Source: Microbacterium timonense
Lineage (GTDB): Bacteria; Actinomycetota; Actinomycetes; Actinomycetales; Microbacteriaceae
Direction: 5' to 3'
Assembly (NCBI RefSeq): GCF_900292075.1
Contig: NZ_OLMV01000002.1
Coordinates: forward strand, 372,001 to 436,000
DNA length: 64,000 nt
Shown here piece after piece: positions 7,926-16,794 of the stretch (positions within the stretch are counted from its first letter, which is position 1; the number at the start of each line of letters is the position of its first letter). The notes under the pieces were generated by a model. That model ran no database searches, had not been told where the DNA came from, and saw only the letters and a program-made list of their open reading frames with translations. The position numbers and the translations under genes were made by a program.

Positions 7926-9302
7926 ATGCGGGACCGTCTCGACCCCGCCATCGAGGACCAGATCAAGACCTGGCGCTCCTACGTCTCCCGCCGCGAGGCG
8001 ATCGACGGTCCTGACGTCGACGAGCTCGAAGACCACCTGCGGGGCCAGATCGACCGACTCGTGGCATCCGGGCTCTCCGCCGATGAGGCCTTCCTCGTCG
8101 CGGTGAAGCGGCTCGGAGGACTCGACGACCTCTCCCGGGAATTCGCCCGCGAGCATTCCGACCGGCTCTGGAAACAGCTGATGTTCGCCGACGAGCCTCG
8201 TCCGTCACGCGCGGGCGGCCTCACGGCCGCCCTCGGGCTGGCCGTCGCGGCCGCGCTGGCGATCAAGGTGCCGGCGCTGTTCGGTCTCGGGTTCGGCGAG
8301 GATGCCGACGTCTACGCCCGTTTCGGAGCGCTCCTGGTCCTGCCCTTCCTGGCGGGGTATTTCCTGGTGCGCCGGCGCGCGTCCGTACGGACGGTGATCG
8401 CCGTGGCGGTCCCCTTCGTCCTCGCGGCCGTCGTGATGGCGGTCTACCCGTTCGCACCGGGCGGCGCCACGCTGATGCTGGCAGCCACTCACGTGGCCGT
8501 CGCGCTGTGGCTCGTGACGGGGATCGCGTACGTGGGCGGCAGAGTGACCTCCAGCCGAGCCCGTATGGACTTCATCCGGTTCACGGGCGAGTGGGTGGTG
8601 TATCTGGCCCTTATCGGACTCGGTGGCGCTGTGCTCATCGCCCTGACCGTGGGGGTCTTCTCGGCGATCGGCCTGGATGCCGGCTGGTTCGTCGAGGAGT
8701 GGATGGTGCCCTGCGGCATCGCCGGCGCCGTGGTGATCGCCGGCTGGCTCGTCGAGGCCAAGCAGAGCGTGATCGAGAACATCGCGCCGGTGCTGACGAA
8801 GCTCTTCACCCCGTTGTTCACGCTGCTGCTGCTCGCGTTCATCGTGGCCGGCTTCGTGCAGGGCGATCTCGTCAACGGCGGCGACACGACCACATTCGCC
8901 CAGCGCGACCTGCTGATCCTGTTCGACGTCGTGCTGATCGTCGTGGTGGGTCTGCTCCTCTACGCGATCTCGGCGCGCGAGCCGTCGGCGCCGCCGAGCT
9001 GGTTCGAGCGGCTGCAGTTGCTGATGGTCCTCGCGGCGCTCGTCGTCGACGTCATGGTGCTCATCGCGATGGTCGGCCGCATCGCCGAGTTCGGTGCCAG
9101 CCCCAACAAGCTCGCCTCGCTCGGGCTCAATGTCATCCTCCTCGCCAACCTGGCCGGTGCGGCCTGGCTGCAGCTGCGGTTCGCCATGCGGCGCACGACG
9201 TTCGAACGGCTGGAGCGGTGGCAGACCGGCTTCCTCCCGGTCTACCTGGCGTGGGCGACGGTCGTGGTGGTGGTCTTCCCCCCGGCATTCGCGTACGTGT
9301 GA
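7926..9302 (+). CDS. PadR-linked membrane protein with N-terminal HAAS/permease-prefix-like domain
   Basis: A 458-residue protein. The first ~90 residues are soluble and helical (DELEDHLRGQIDRL, then LSADEAFLVAVKRLGG and DDLSREFAREHSDRLW), matching the helical domain that precedes membrane segments in PadR-associated proteins. After residue ~95 there are about eleven hydrophobic helices. The ATG at 7926 follows GGGAGGAG. No transporter family motif was recognised, so the function is unknown. The 3' end overlaps the convergent glycosyltransferase gene by 61 bp. Confidence 0.75.
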   Translation: MRDRLDPAIEDQIKTWRSYVSRREAIDGPDVDELEDHLRGQIDRLVASGLSADEAFLVAVKRLGGLDDLSREFAREHSDRLWKQLMFADEPRPSRAGGLTAALGLAVAAALAIKVPALFGLGFGEDADVYARFGALLVLPFLAGYFLVRRRASVRTVIAVAVPFVLAAVVMAVYPFAPGGATLMLAATHVAVALWLVTGIAYVGGRVTSSRARMDFIRFTGEWVVYLALIGLGGAVLIALTVGVFSAIGLDAGWFVEEWMVPCGIAGAVVIAGWLVEAKQSVIENIAPVLTKLFTPLFTLLLLAFIVAGFVQGDLVNGGDTTTFAQRDLLILFDVVLIVVVGLLLYAISAREPSAPPSWFERLQLLMVLAALVVDVMVLIAMVGRIAEFGASPNKLASLGLNVILLANLAGAAWLQLRFAMRRTTFERLERWQTGFLPVYLAWATVVVVVFPPAFAYV

Positions 9303-10282
9303 GTGGCGGTGCGCGACAACGGCCATGCCGCCACCGTCTCGGTGAGGATGTCGTCCCACCGCGCGAGGAAGGTCGCCAGCCCGTAGTGGGCGAGGGCGTG
9401 CTCCCGCCCGCGGGCTCCGACCTCCCGCGCCCAATCGGGCTCATGCAGGAACGCGCGGACCGCAAGGCGCAGCTCGTCGACGTCGGTGGAGACGACGCCC
9501 GTCCCCGCCGCGACGGCCCGGACGGCTTCGGTCGTCGCCAGCGCGACCACCGGCATCCCGAGATGCATGGCCTCCAACAGCGACAGCCCGAGCGACGTCC
9601 ACCTGAACGGATGCAGGTAGACCCGCCGGCGCGCGAGCTCCGAGTGGAGCCGGTCCGGGGGCAGGCTCTCCACCGGCTCGATCGCCGCGCGCCCGCCGAA
9701 CACGCCCTGCAGCTTGCCCGCGTCGATCCCGAAGACGTCGACCGGCGCTTCGCGGGCGAACTCCGGGAGCAGATCCGTTCCGGTGGTGCGCCACCGCCGC
9801 GCCGGCTCGTTCACCACGACTCCGACCCGCTCCAGCTCGCCGGAGTACCTCTGTCCGGGATCGGGTACGCCGTGCTCGACCACGGCGGTCGGCGCGACGC
9901 CGTTGTCCCAGCTCAGCCGGTTGAAGTGCGTGACGTGGACGATCGGGATGTCACGGCGGTCGGCGAGCGGATGCCGCGTGGCGACCGCCGGCCCGCCGGG
10001 AGTGTTGTGCTCCAGGTAGAGGGCCGGGATGTCGCGCCCCGGCACGCGGCCGGTGAGCTGCTCCACGAGGGCGATCTCCTCGGGACGCTGCAGCACGACG
10101 ACGTCGATGTGCTCCGCACGCAGGGCATCGAGGGGAACGGCGCGGGCGCGCTCCCAGCCCCAGCCGCTGACGCCGTCATCCTCTCCCGGCCGGACGCTTC
10201 GCACGGCGAGGACGTACTCGTGGCCGCCCCGCACGAAGGCATCGGTGTAGCCGCCATGGATCGGCCAGAGCAGGATCCGCAC
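9242..10282 (-). CDS. Glycosyltransferase, GT4-like (GT-B fold)
   Basis: A 346-residue cytoplasmic protein. The C-terminal half has the nucleotide-sugar-binding region of family 4 glycosyltransferases: VYLHPFRWTSLGLSLLEAMH (equivalent of the E-x7-E region), then GMPVVALATTEA and a final helix HYGLATFLARWDDIL. The N-terminus MRILLWPIHGGYTDAF is a typical first strand plus loop. Donor and acceptor are unknown. It starts with GTG at 10282, 11 bp after the upstream acidic-protein gene. Confidence 0.75.
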   Translation of the reverse strand: MRILLWPIHGGYTDAFVRGGHEYVLAVRSVRPGEDDGVSGWGWERARAVPLDALRAEHIDVVVLQRPEEIALVEQLTGRVPGRDIPALYLEHNTPGGPAVATRHPLADRRDIPIVHVTHFNRLSWDNGVAPTAVVEHGVPDPGQRYSGELERVGVVVNEPARRWRTTGTDLLPEFAREAPVDVFGIDAGKLQGVFGGRAAIEPVESLPPDRLHSELARRRVYLHPFRWTSLGLSLLEAMHLGMPVVALATTEAVRAVAAGTGVVSTDVDELRLAVRAFLHEPDWAREVGARGREHALAHYGLATFLARWDDILTETVAAWPLSRTATHTYANAGGKTTTTTVAHAR

Positions 10283-10293
10283 GTCAGCGCAGC

Positions 10294-10629
10294 TCAGTAG
10301 TCCTCGGGCGCCAGGTCGCCCTGGCCGCTCTCACCGAGTTCGGCCTCTTCCGGAGAGAGCCCCTGCGTGTCGGGCTGCAGCGCGTCGGGCACGATGTCGG
10401 CGCGCGGCACGTCCTCGTCATCCGACGGCAGGTGCGCCGGATCGTCGCCCGTGGCCGTTTCGATGTCGGGGTCCTCCCCCGCATCCAGGGCCGTCGCGCG
10501 GTCCCACTCCGCCTGGGCGGGATCGCGTGTCGGATCGGGCTCGATGGAGGTGTCCCGGTCCCGGAGGGGCTGGATGCCGGTCTGGCCGTCGGGGGCCTGC
10601 GGAACATCGGGGGGCAGGTTGTCTGACAT
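10294..10629 (-). CDS. Small acidic, probably disordered hypothetical protein
   Basis: A 111-residue protein very rich in Asp, Glu and Pro (for example DDPAHLPSDDEDVPRAD). No membrane segment, signal peptide or known motif is seen. The start ATG 10629 has a GAAAGGAC-like site upstream. It sits in a minus-strand run of five genes (11586 to 9242). The acidic low-complexity composition suggests an intrinsically disordered protein; function not assigned. Confidence 0.6.
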   Translation of the reverse strand: MSDNLPPDVPQAPDGQTGIQPLRDRDTSIEPDPTRDPAQAEWDRATALDAGEDPDIETATGDDPAHLPSDDEDVPRADIVPDALQPDTQGLSPEEAELGESGQGDLAPEDY

Positions 10630-10657
10630 GGTTCGTCCTTTCAGTCCTCGGGTCCGT

Positions 10658-11122
10658 TCAGTCCTCGGGTCCGTGCCCGGCGTGGAACCGGCTCTCATAG
10701 CGGCGCGCGGCCTCGTCCAGCAGCTGATCCTCCAGGCGGGCGATGGGGACCACCGCGCGCAGCAGGGGCTCGTTGTCGGGCCCGCGTCCGGTCTCGGTGC
10801 CGCTGAGCACCCAGGCGAATCGGTCGGGGTTCTTCTCGCTGAGCTCGCGGTACTGGCACACCTGGCGGGCGAGCCAGTCCTCGAACGGCCTCGTCCACCA
10901 CGCCTGCGCATGCAGCGGGTTGACCGACAGTCCGGGGAGCGTCAGGCCGCTCTCGGTGTCGACGCTCCCGTCGCGGTCGGACGCCGGACCTTCGCTGTAC
11001 CGGACATACAGCTTTCCGTAGCGGTGCACCGTGTCGGCCAGCTGCGCGAGCGAGCCGAGCGAGTCCGGCAGCGTCTCCGTGACGAACAGCGATCGCGATC
11101 GGGGCACCGCATGCACCGTCAT
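10658..11122 (-). CDS. Conserved hypothetical protein (possibly DUF6098)
   Basis: A 154-residue soluble protein. Recognisable features are YGKLYVRYSEGPASD near residue 35, AWWTRPFEDWLARQVC, and FAWVLSGTETGRGPDNEPL. It resembles a small actinobacterial family annotated DUF6098, recalled from memory and not verified. The start overlaps the stop of the upstream SRPBCC gene (ATGA at 11119-11122), so translation is probably coupled. Function unknown. Confidence 0.55.
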   Translation of the reverse strand: MTVHAVPRSRSLFVTETLPDSLGSLAQLADTVHRYGKLYVRYSEGPASDRDGSVDTESGLTLPGLSVNPLHAQAWWTRPFEDWLARQVCQYRELSEKNPDRFAWVLSGTETGRGPDNEPLLRAVVPIARLEDQLLDEAARRYESRFHAGHGPED

Positions 11123-11586
11123 GGCGTGGCTGAACCGTGGATCTCGCCCCGCCAGCCGCCGGTCTCCCGGCCGCGCTCTTCGATGAACTCCTTGAAGCGA
11201 TCGAGGTCCTTCTTGGCGGCGTGCTCATCGATGCCGATCGCGGCACCGGCCTTCTCGGCGAACGTCTCGGGGAGCCAGGTCATCTCCAGCGTGACCCGGG
11301 TGTCCTCGCCCTCGCGGCGGAAGCTGACGCGCCCCGTGTGCATCTTGCCGTCTTCGCTGGCCCAGGAGACGTGATCGTCGGGAACCTGGTCGATGATGCT
11401 GGCGTCGAACTCGCGCTCCACGCCCCCGATGTTGACCACCCAGTGCGTGCGCCGGTCATCGAGCTGCGTGATGCTCTTGACGGACGACATGAACCGCGGG
11501 AACTCCTCGAACTGCGTCCACTGGTCGTAGACCGCGCGGATCGGGGCATCGACGTCGATCTCGGCAGTGACGGTGCTGGTTGCCAT
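11119..11586 (-). CDS. SRPBCC family protein (START/polyketide cyclase-like fold)
   Basis: A 155-residue protein with the hallmarks of coenzyme-Q-binding/polyketide-cyclase-type SRPBCC proteins: EIDVDAPIRAVYDQWTQFEE, FPRFMSSVKSI, and a C-terminal helix DLDRFKEFIEERG. These folds bind hydrophobic ligands in a helix-grip cavity. The ATG at 11586 has GGAG upstream and is preferred to an earlier start at 11730 that would add a non-conserved leader. It is the first gene of a minus-strand group and is divergent from the DNA polymerase IV gene. Confidence 0.85.
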   Translation of the reverse strand: MATSTVTAEIDVDAPIRAVYDQWTQFEEFPRFMSSVKSITQLDDRRTHWVVNIGGVEREFDASIIDQVPDDHVSWASEDGKMHTGRVSFRREGEDTRVTLEMTWLPETFAEKAGAAIGIDEHAAKKDLDRFKEFIEERGRETGGWRGEIHGSATP

Positions 11587-11750
11587 AGTGGTGACTCCTC
11601 TCCCTTGGAACAGCCACCGTACGAACGTCGCCGCGATACCGGCACGGGGGTTGACTCCTCGTGGGACCGCGGGTAATGCCGGAGGAACCTGCGCCATGTC
11701 GCCGTGCGGGCCTAGTCTCATGGCATGCACCGGTGGCGAGGGGCAGGCCA

Positions 11751-12827
11751 GTGAGCGCCGCGCGACCCTGGGTGCTGCACGTCGACCTCGACCAGTTCAT
11801 CGCCGCGGTCGAGGTGCTGCGCAACCCCGAGCTGGCGGGCAGGCCCGTGATCGTGGGCGGCCGCGGCGATCCCACCGAGCGCGCCGTGGTCTCGACGGCA
11901 TCGTATGAGGCCCGCCGGTTCGGCGTCGGCTCGGGGATGCCGCTGCGCATCGCCGCCCGAAAGATCCCGGATGCCGTCATCCTGCCCGTCGATGCTCCGG
12001 CCTACCTCGCGGCATCCGACGAGGTGATGACCACGCTGCGCGCGCAGCCGGGAGCGGTGGTGCAGGTGCTCGGCTGGGACGAGGCGTTCGTGGGCGTGAA
12101 GACCGAGGATCCCGAGGGCTACGCGCGGCGACTGCAGCAGGCGGTGCTGGAACGCACGCGGCTGCACTGCAGCATCGGAATCGGAGACACGCTGGTGCGC
12201 GCCAAGATCGCGACCGGATTCGGCAAGCCGCGAGGCGTTTTCCGCCTCACGGCGGAGAACTGGCGCGAGGTGATGGGCGACCGGCCCACCAAGGAGCTGT
12301 GGGGTGTCGGGTCCAAGGTGTCCAAACGACTCGCGCTGCTCGGCATTCACACCGTCGCCGAGCTCGCCGCGGCCGAGCCCGCCCTTCTCACCGGCGAGTT
12401 CGGCCCGAAGATGGGCCTCTGGTACCGGCAGCTCGGCCGCGGGGACGGCGCCACGGTCGTCGACGACACCCCGTGGGTGCCGCGGGGGCACAGCAAAGAG
12501 ACCACGTTCCAGGCCGATATCGTCGATCCGTCCGAGGTCGAACGGGCGGCCAGGGCTCTGCTCGACCAGGTGCTCGACGAGGTGGCCACGGACGATCGCC
12601 CCGTCGTGGGCCTGGGCCTCAAGGTCCGGTACGCGCCGTTCGTCACCAAGACGTTCACGAAGAAGATCCCTGCGACCGCCGACCGCGATGCGGTGATCGA
12701 ACGCGCGCTCGAGCTGGTGGCGAAGATCGAGCCGGGGCGGCCGATCCGGCTCCTCGGGGTCCGGGCCGAGATGGCGATGCCCGGCGACGCGCGCGAGGGC
12801 CACACGCCCACCCGAAGCGGGTGGTGA
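11751..12827 (+). CDS. dinB: DNA polymerase IV (Y-family translesion polymerase)
   Basis: A 358-residue Y-family polymerase that copies past DNA lesions. Catalytic carboxylates are visible: Asp12 in HVDLDQF and Asp110-Glu111 in GWDEAFVGV. The nucleotide-binding SYEARRFGV segment starts at residue 51. CSIGIGDTLVRAKIATGFGK is the helix-hairpin lead-in, and a little-finger domain follows. Family members usually read SIDEA at the active site, so GWDEA is a mild variant. The GTG at 11751 has a GAGGGGCAGG site upstream. A GTG at 11733 is an alternative. No C-terminal beta-clamp motif or LexA box was recognised. Confidence 0.92.
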   Translation: MSAARPWVLHVDLDQFIAAVEVLRNPELAGRPVIVGGRGDPTERAVVSTASYEARRFGVGSGMPLRIAARKIPDAVILPVDAPAYLAASDEVMTTLRAQPGAVVQVLGWDEAFVGVKTEDPEGYARRLQQAVLERTRLHCSIGIGDTLVRAKIATGFGKPRGVFRLTAENWREVMGDRPTKELWGVGSKVSKRLALLGIHTVAELAAAEPALLTGEFGPKMGLWYRQLGRGDGATVVDDTPWVPRGHSKETTFQADIVDPSEVERAARALLDQVLDEVATDDRPVVGLGLKVRYAPFVTKTFTKKIPATADRDAVIERALELVAKIEPGRPIRLLGVRAEMAMPGDAREGHTPTRSGW

Positions 12828-12858
12828 TCCCGGAGCGGCCGTCGCTCCCGCCGCGGCG

Positions 12859-14505
12859 TCAGCGCAGGTCGGCGAGCGCGCGGTGCACCGAGGCCACGGC
12901 GCTGGAGCCTTCGCCCACAGCTGCCGCGACGCGCTTCATGGATCCTCGGCGCACGTCCCCGGCCGCGAACACCCGCGGGATCGAGGTCTCGAAAGGCAGC
13001 GGCTCACGCCCGAGGTCCTGCCACCTCTCCAGCGACTGCACCGAGACGTCGGTGCCGGTGCGGAGGAAGCCGTCCGCATCGCGGTCGAGGTCGGCGAGCC
13101 ACGATGTCGCGGGCTCGGCGCCGATGAAGCAGAACAGGCCGCGTGCCGCGACATCGCCGACGGGATCGATGCGCACCCTCTCCAGGGTGGACTCTCCGTC
13201 CAGTCCCACGACCTGGGACCGGGTGTGCACGTCGATGCGGGAGTCCTCCATGAGACGGTCGACGAGGTACGACGACATCCGGCTGCCGAGGTCGGTTCCG
13301 CGCACGACGAGGTGGACGGGGCACCCGTTGGCGGCGAGGAAGAGCGACGCCTGCCCGGCCGAGTTCGCCCCGCCGACGACGACGACCGGCGATTCGCGCA
13401 CCTGACGCAGCTCCAGCGGCGTGGCGGCGTAGAAGATGCCGGTGCCCTCGAAGTCGTTCCAGCGGTCGAGGTCCAGTGTGCGATACGCCGCGCCCGAGGT
13501 GACGATCGCGGTGCGCGCGCGGATCACGCGCCCGTCGGTGAGCGTGATGTCCAGGTGGTCTCCGACGGACCGGAGGTCGACCGCTTCGCACGGCGCGTAG
13601 ACGCGCACTCCGAACTTCAGAGCCTGCAGCGACGCCTGTCCGATGAGATCCCCGCCGCTCACTCCGAACGGGAACCCGAGGAAGTTCTCGATGCGCGACG
13701 TCGCGGCCGCCTGTCCGCCCGGGGCCACGGCATCCAGCAGTACGGTGCTGAGGCCCTCGGAGGCGCCGTAGATCGCCGCGGCAAGGCCGGCCGGGCCGCC
13801 CCCGATGACCACCAGGTCCACCAGCTCGTCCGAGCGTGCCTGGTAGCTCAGCCCGAGACGCTCCGCGACAAGTCCCGGGGTGGCGCGACGCATCGGCTCG
13901 CCCTGCACGAACGCCACCGGCAGGTCGTCCAGGCCGATGTCGTGCTCCGCCAGCGTGCCGAGGTCGCCCGGTGCGAGTTCGATCGCGCTGTGGACCAGAT
14001 CCACGCGCTCGGCGAAGCGCCGCAGCGCCAGGAACTCGCGGGACGAGCGAGAGCCGACCAGCTTGAGCGTGAGCGCCGCCGGCCCCCGTCGCAGCACCTC
14101 CCGCCGCGCCCACAGCGCGTGCAGGATCACGTCGCACAGCTCGTCATCCTCGGCCATCAGCAGGCGCAGCCGGGCGCGACTGACCCGCAGCATGCGGCCG
14201 GCCTTCGATGCCCGCGCCGAGAGGAAGGCGCCCTGGCCGTTGAGGAGGCCGAGCTCCCCGACGAAGCTGCGCGGACCCATCGTTCCGATGAGCGTCTCGC
14301 CGACCCAGCCGAACGCGACGCGCACGAGCTCCACCTCACCGCTGTCGACGAGGATGAGGTCGTAGTCGAGATCACCGGCGCGGAAGAGGTACTCTCCCGC
14401 GGCGACCTCCTCCGCCTCGCCGAACGCCAGCAGGCGCTCCCACTGCGCATCCGACAGAGCCGGCTTCATCATGCGCTCGATGTCGTACTGCTTCGCACTT
14501 CCCAT
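12859..14505 (-). CDS. Cyclic-nucleotide-binding-domain flavoprotein, thioredoxin-reductase-like but lacking the CxxC
   Basis: A 548-residue fusion. Residues ~15-130 form a cNMP-binding jelly roll (GEYLFRAGDLDYDLILV, then RSFVGELGLLNGQGAFLS). Residues ~230-540 are a two-dinucleotide-fold reductase: FAD motif GGGPAG 235-240, NAD(P)H motif GGANSAG 378-384 and a late AAGDVRRG. The thioredoxin-reductase redox site is replaced by GTGIFYAATPLE (354-365) with no cysteine pair, so it cannot reduce thioredoxin by the classical mechanism. A ferredoxin reductase or unknown acceptor role is possible. A UBP-type zinc-finger gene lies 13 bp upstream in the same operon. Confidence 0.88.
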   Translation of the reverse strand: MGSAKQYDIERMMKPALSDAQWERLLAFGEAEEVAAGEYLFRAGDLDYDLILVDSGEVELVRVAFGWVGETLIGTMGPRSFVGELGLLNGQGAFLSARASKAGRMLRVSRARLRLLMAEDDELCDVILHALWARREVLRRGPAALTLKLVGSRSSREFLALRRFAERVDLVHSAIELAPGDLGTLAEHDIGLDDLPVAFVQGEPMRRATPGLVAERLGLSYQARSDELVDLVVIGGGPAGLAAAIYGASEGLSTVLLDAVAPGGQAAATSRIENFLGFPFGVSGGDLIGQASLQALKFGVRVYAPCEAVDLRSVGDHLDITLTDGRVIRARTAIVTSGAAYRTLDLDRWNDFEGTGIFYAATPLELRQVRESPVVVVGGANSAGQASLFLAANGCPVHLVVRGTDLGSRMSSYLVDRLMEDSRIDVHTRSQVVGLDGESTLERVRIDPVGDVAARGLFCFIGAEPATSWLADLDRDADGFLRTGTDVSVQSLERWQDLGREPLPFETSIPRVFAAGDVRRGSMKRVAAAVGEGSSAVASVHRALADLR

Positions 14506-14518
14506 GCGACCCTCCGTG

Positions 14519-14863
14519 TCAGTGGATCAGCTCGCGCCAGTCCGCGGGTACCCGCCCTGCGGGACCGGGGACGGGCTGGGTCTCCGGACGACACTGCGGG
14601 GGTGCCAGCGCCGGGCCCGAGAAGTCCTCCTGTGCGACATAATCCCAGAACCAATCCTCTCCCGGCTCGAAGCTGCGGACGTACCGGTGCCCGGTCTCGC
14701 GGAAGTGCAGCGTCGCGTGCTGGGCGGGCGACGTGTCGCAGCAGCCCACATGACCGCAGACCGCGCAGCGTCGCAGGTGCACCCACCACCCGCCGTGCGC
14801 GTCGCACTCGGCGCAGCCCTCCCCTGAGGGAGGGGCCGTCGGATCGATCTCGTCCAGGCTCAT
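14519..14863 (-). CDS. UBP-type zinc finger domain protein
   Basis: A 114-residue protein. Cysteines and histidines follow the ubiquitin-specific-protease zinc-finger pattern: CAECDAHGGWWVHLRRC, CAVCGHVGCCD, then QHATLHFRETGHRYV. In bacteria such stand-alone fingers are not linked to ubiquitin and their ligand is unknown. It is co-directional with and 13 bp upstream of the cNMP-domain flavoprotein, so it may act as its protein partner. The start ATG is at 14863. Confidence 0.88.
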   Translation of the reverse strand: MSLDEIDPTAPPSGEGCAECDAHGGWWVHLRRCAVCGHVGCCDTSPAQHATLHFRETGHRYVRSFEPGEDWFWDYVAQEDFSGPALAPPQCRPETQPVPGPAGRVPADWRELIH

Positions 14864-14938
14864 CCTGCCCGCCTCTCGTGCACGTGTCGTCGGTGAGATG
14901 CTAGCCGGGCCGGGGACGGCCGCAGCGACGGCGGCTCG

Positions 14939-15964
14939 TCAGCCCGCGGCGCGTTCACGTTCCGTCTCGCGGCCCTCCCGGCGCGCCGTGCTGAAGCGGC
15001 GCTGATACGCCGAGGGGCTGATCCCGAGCCGGCGCGCGAAGACACGGCGCAGGCTCTCGTAGCTGGGGAACCCCGCCCGCACCGCCGCTTGGGTGGCGGT
15101 GTGGCCCTGATCGAGCAGCGCCCGCGCGAGGTCGAACCGGATGCTCTCCACGTACCGCGCCGGAGTGGATGCGAGCTCATCGTGGAACAGCCGCGTCAGG
15201 TGACGCGTGCTCACATTGAGGCGCCTGCCCAGGGAGGCGAGCGAGTGGTCGCCCTGCGGATCAGTCGTGACGAGCTCGGCGACCTGCCGCACGATCGGCG
15301 ACCGGGGCGGCGGACCCTCCAGCGGCGCGGAGAACTGCGACTGTCCTCCGGAGCGCTGCATGTAGACGACCATCTTGCGCGCGACATCCCGCGCGACGGC
15401 GGGGCCGTGGTCCTCCTCCACGAGCGCCAACGCCAGGTCGATGCCGGCGGTGATGCCCGCGGAGGTGTACGTCGTGCCGTCGCGCACGTAGATCGCATCA
15501 GGCTGGACCTCGCACGACGGACAGCGCGCGGCCAGCACGTCGGCCGCCTTCCAATGCGTCGTGGCCCTCTTGCCGTCGAGCAGTCCGGCGGCGGCGAGGA
15601 TGAACGCCCCGGTGCAGATGGACGCGACACGGGATGCCTCCGCCGCGGGCGCGACCGCGGCATCCGCGAGCGCGCGAGGAACCTGCATGCTCGGATACAC
15701 GTCGGCGCCGGGGACGATGAGAAGGTCAGGCCTCTGGTCGGCGATGGCGCCGTCGACCGCCATGCGGATGCCGAGGTTCGTGGTCACATCGGAGCCGCTG
15801 GGCGACGCGTAGACGATGTCGTATCGCGCGCCGAAGAGGTTCGCCTCTTTGAAGACCTCTGCCGGTCCGGCGACATCCAGCAGCGTCACGCCGTCATAGA
15901 CGAGGAAGACGACCCGGCGCCTGGCACCCGGCCGGCCGTCGCGAGAGGTGGCGCTGTCGTTCAC
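14939..15964 (-). CDS. GlxA-family (DJ-1/PfpI plus AraC) transcriptional regulator
   Basis: A 341-residue regulator with an N-terminal class-I-glutamine-amidotransferase-like domain (VVFLVYDGVTLLDVAGPAEV) whose nucleophile elbow SICTGAF (Cys117) is intact, and a C-terminal AraC double helix-turn-helix (LASLGRRLNVSTRHLTRLF, then QAAVRAGFPSYESLRRVF). The GTG at 15964 is preferred over the longer ORF start because conservation begins there, and a TACGAAT box 6 bp upstream suggests leaderless transcription. It is divergent from an HD-domain gene and probably regulates it. Confidence 0.85.
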   Translation of the reverse strand: MNDSATSRDGRPGARRRVVFLVYDGVTLLDVAGPAEVFKEANLFGARYDIVYASPSGSDVTTNLGIRMAVDGAIADQRPDLLIVPGADVYPSMQVPRALADAAVAPAAEASRVASICTGAFILAAAGLLDGKRATTHWKAADVLAARCPSCEVQPDAIYVRDGTTYTSAGITAGIDLALALVEEDHGPAVARDVARKMVVYMQRSGGQSQFSAPLEGPPPRSPIVRQVAELVTTDPQGDHSLASLGRRLNVSTRHLTRLFHDELASTPARYVESIRFDLARALLDQGHTATQAAVRAGFPSYESLRRVFARRLGISPSAYQRRFSTARREGRETERERAAG

Positions 15965-16094
15965 GGGCCATTCGTAACACAGATCCGCCACCGGAGTCCC
16001 GATACAAGGGGTTCTCGTCCGGAACCGTGCGGCGTCCTGCCCCGCAGCCGGCGGACCATGGGAGGACATCGGTGACGACGGAGGTGCAGCGACG

Positions 16095-16733
16095 ATGTCA
16101 GAGCTCATCGCGGGGGTGACCCTGCCGCGCTCGAGCGCGGTCTCGGAAGCGGACCGGCTGGTTGCCGGAATGGTCAGCCCGACGCTCTACGACCATTCCC
16201 GCAGGGTGTACTACTTCAGCACGCTCCATGCCCGCCGGCTGGGGCTCGAGCCGGACGCCGAGCTCCTCTACCTTGCCGCGATCTTCCACGATTCGGGGCT
16301 CCTCACTCCCTTCTCGTCCACGCCGCAGCGGTTCGAGGTGGATGGCGCCGATCACGCACACGCGTTCCTGCTCTCCCACGGGTTCTCGCCGGCCGCCGCC
16401 GACACGGTGTGGACGGCGATCGCGCTGCACACCACTCCCGGCATCCCCGGTCGCATGGGACCCGAGATCGCGACCCTGTATCTCGGAGTCCTCACGGACG
16501 TGCTCGGGTTCGGTCTGAACGAGCTCGACCGCGGGAAGGTCGACGACATCGTGGCGGCGATCCCGCGGGGTGACTTCAAGAACGGCTTCCTGCAGGCTGT
16601 GGTCCAGGGCCTGCGGGACCGCCCCGACACCGCCAACGGCACCGTGAACTCCGACATCCTCGAGCACTACCTCCCTCACCTCCACCGCACCACCACCGTC
16701 GAGCGGGTGCTCGGCGCTCCGTGGGCGAGCTGA
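16095..16733 (+). CDS. HD-domain protein, cyanamide hydratase-like
   Basis: A 212-residue protein with a metal-binding HD fold: YDHSRRVYYFS (first His), IFHDSGLL (the HD pair), DHAHAFLLSHG and TAIALHTTPGI (further His ligands). The order matches cyanamide-hydratase-like HD proteins, although the true substrate is unknown. No signal peptide. A GGAGGTG ribosome site precedes the ATG. The 130-bp gap to the divergent GlxA-family regulator suggests control by it. A quinone-oxidoreductase gene follows 61 bp downstream on the same strand. Confidence 0.75.
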   Translation: MSELIAGVTLPRSSAVSEADRLVAGMVSPTLYDHSRRVYYFSTLHARRLGLEPDAELLYLAAIFHDSGLLTPFSSTPQRFEVDGADHAHAFLLSHGFSPAAADTVWTAIALHTTPGIPGRMGPEIATLYLGVLTDVLGFGLNELDRGKVDDIVAAIPRGDFKNGFLQAVVQGLRDRPDTANGTVNSDILEHYLPHLHRTTTVERVLGAPWAS

Positions 16734-16794
16734 GCGGGCGGCGCGCGAGGAGATCCTCAGCCGGGGAAGTCCCGGCACCGACGAAAGGAACGCC

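Noticed and set aside
11587..11750. LexA/SOS box upstream of dinB
   Set aside because: No GAAC-N4-GTTC or close variant is present in the intergenic sequence.
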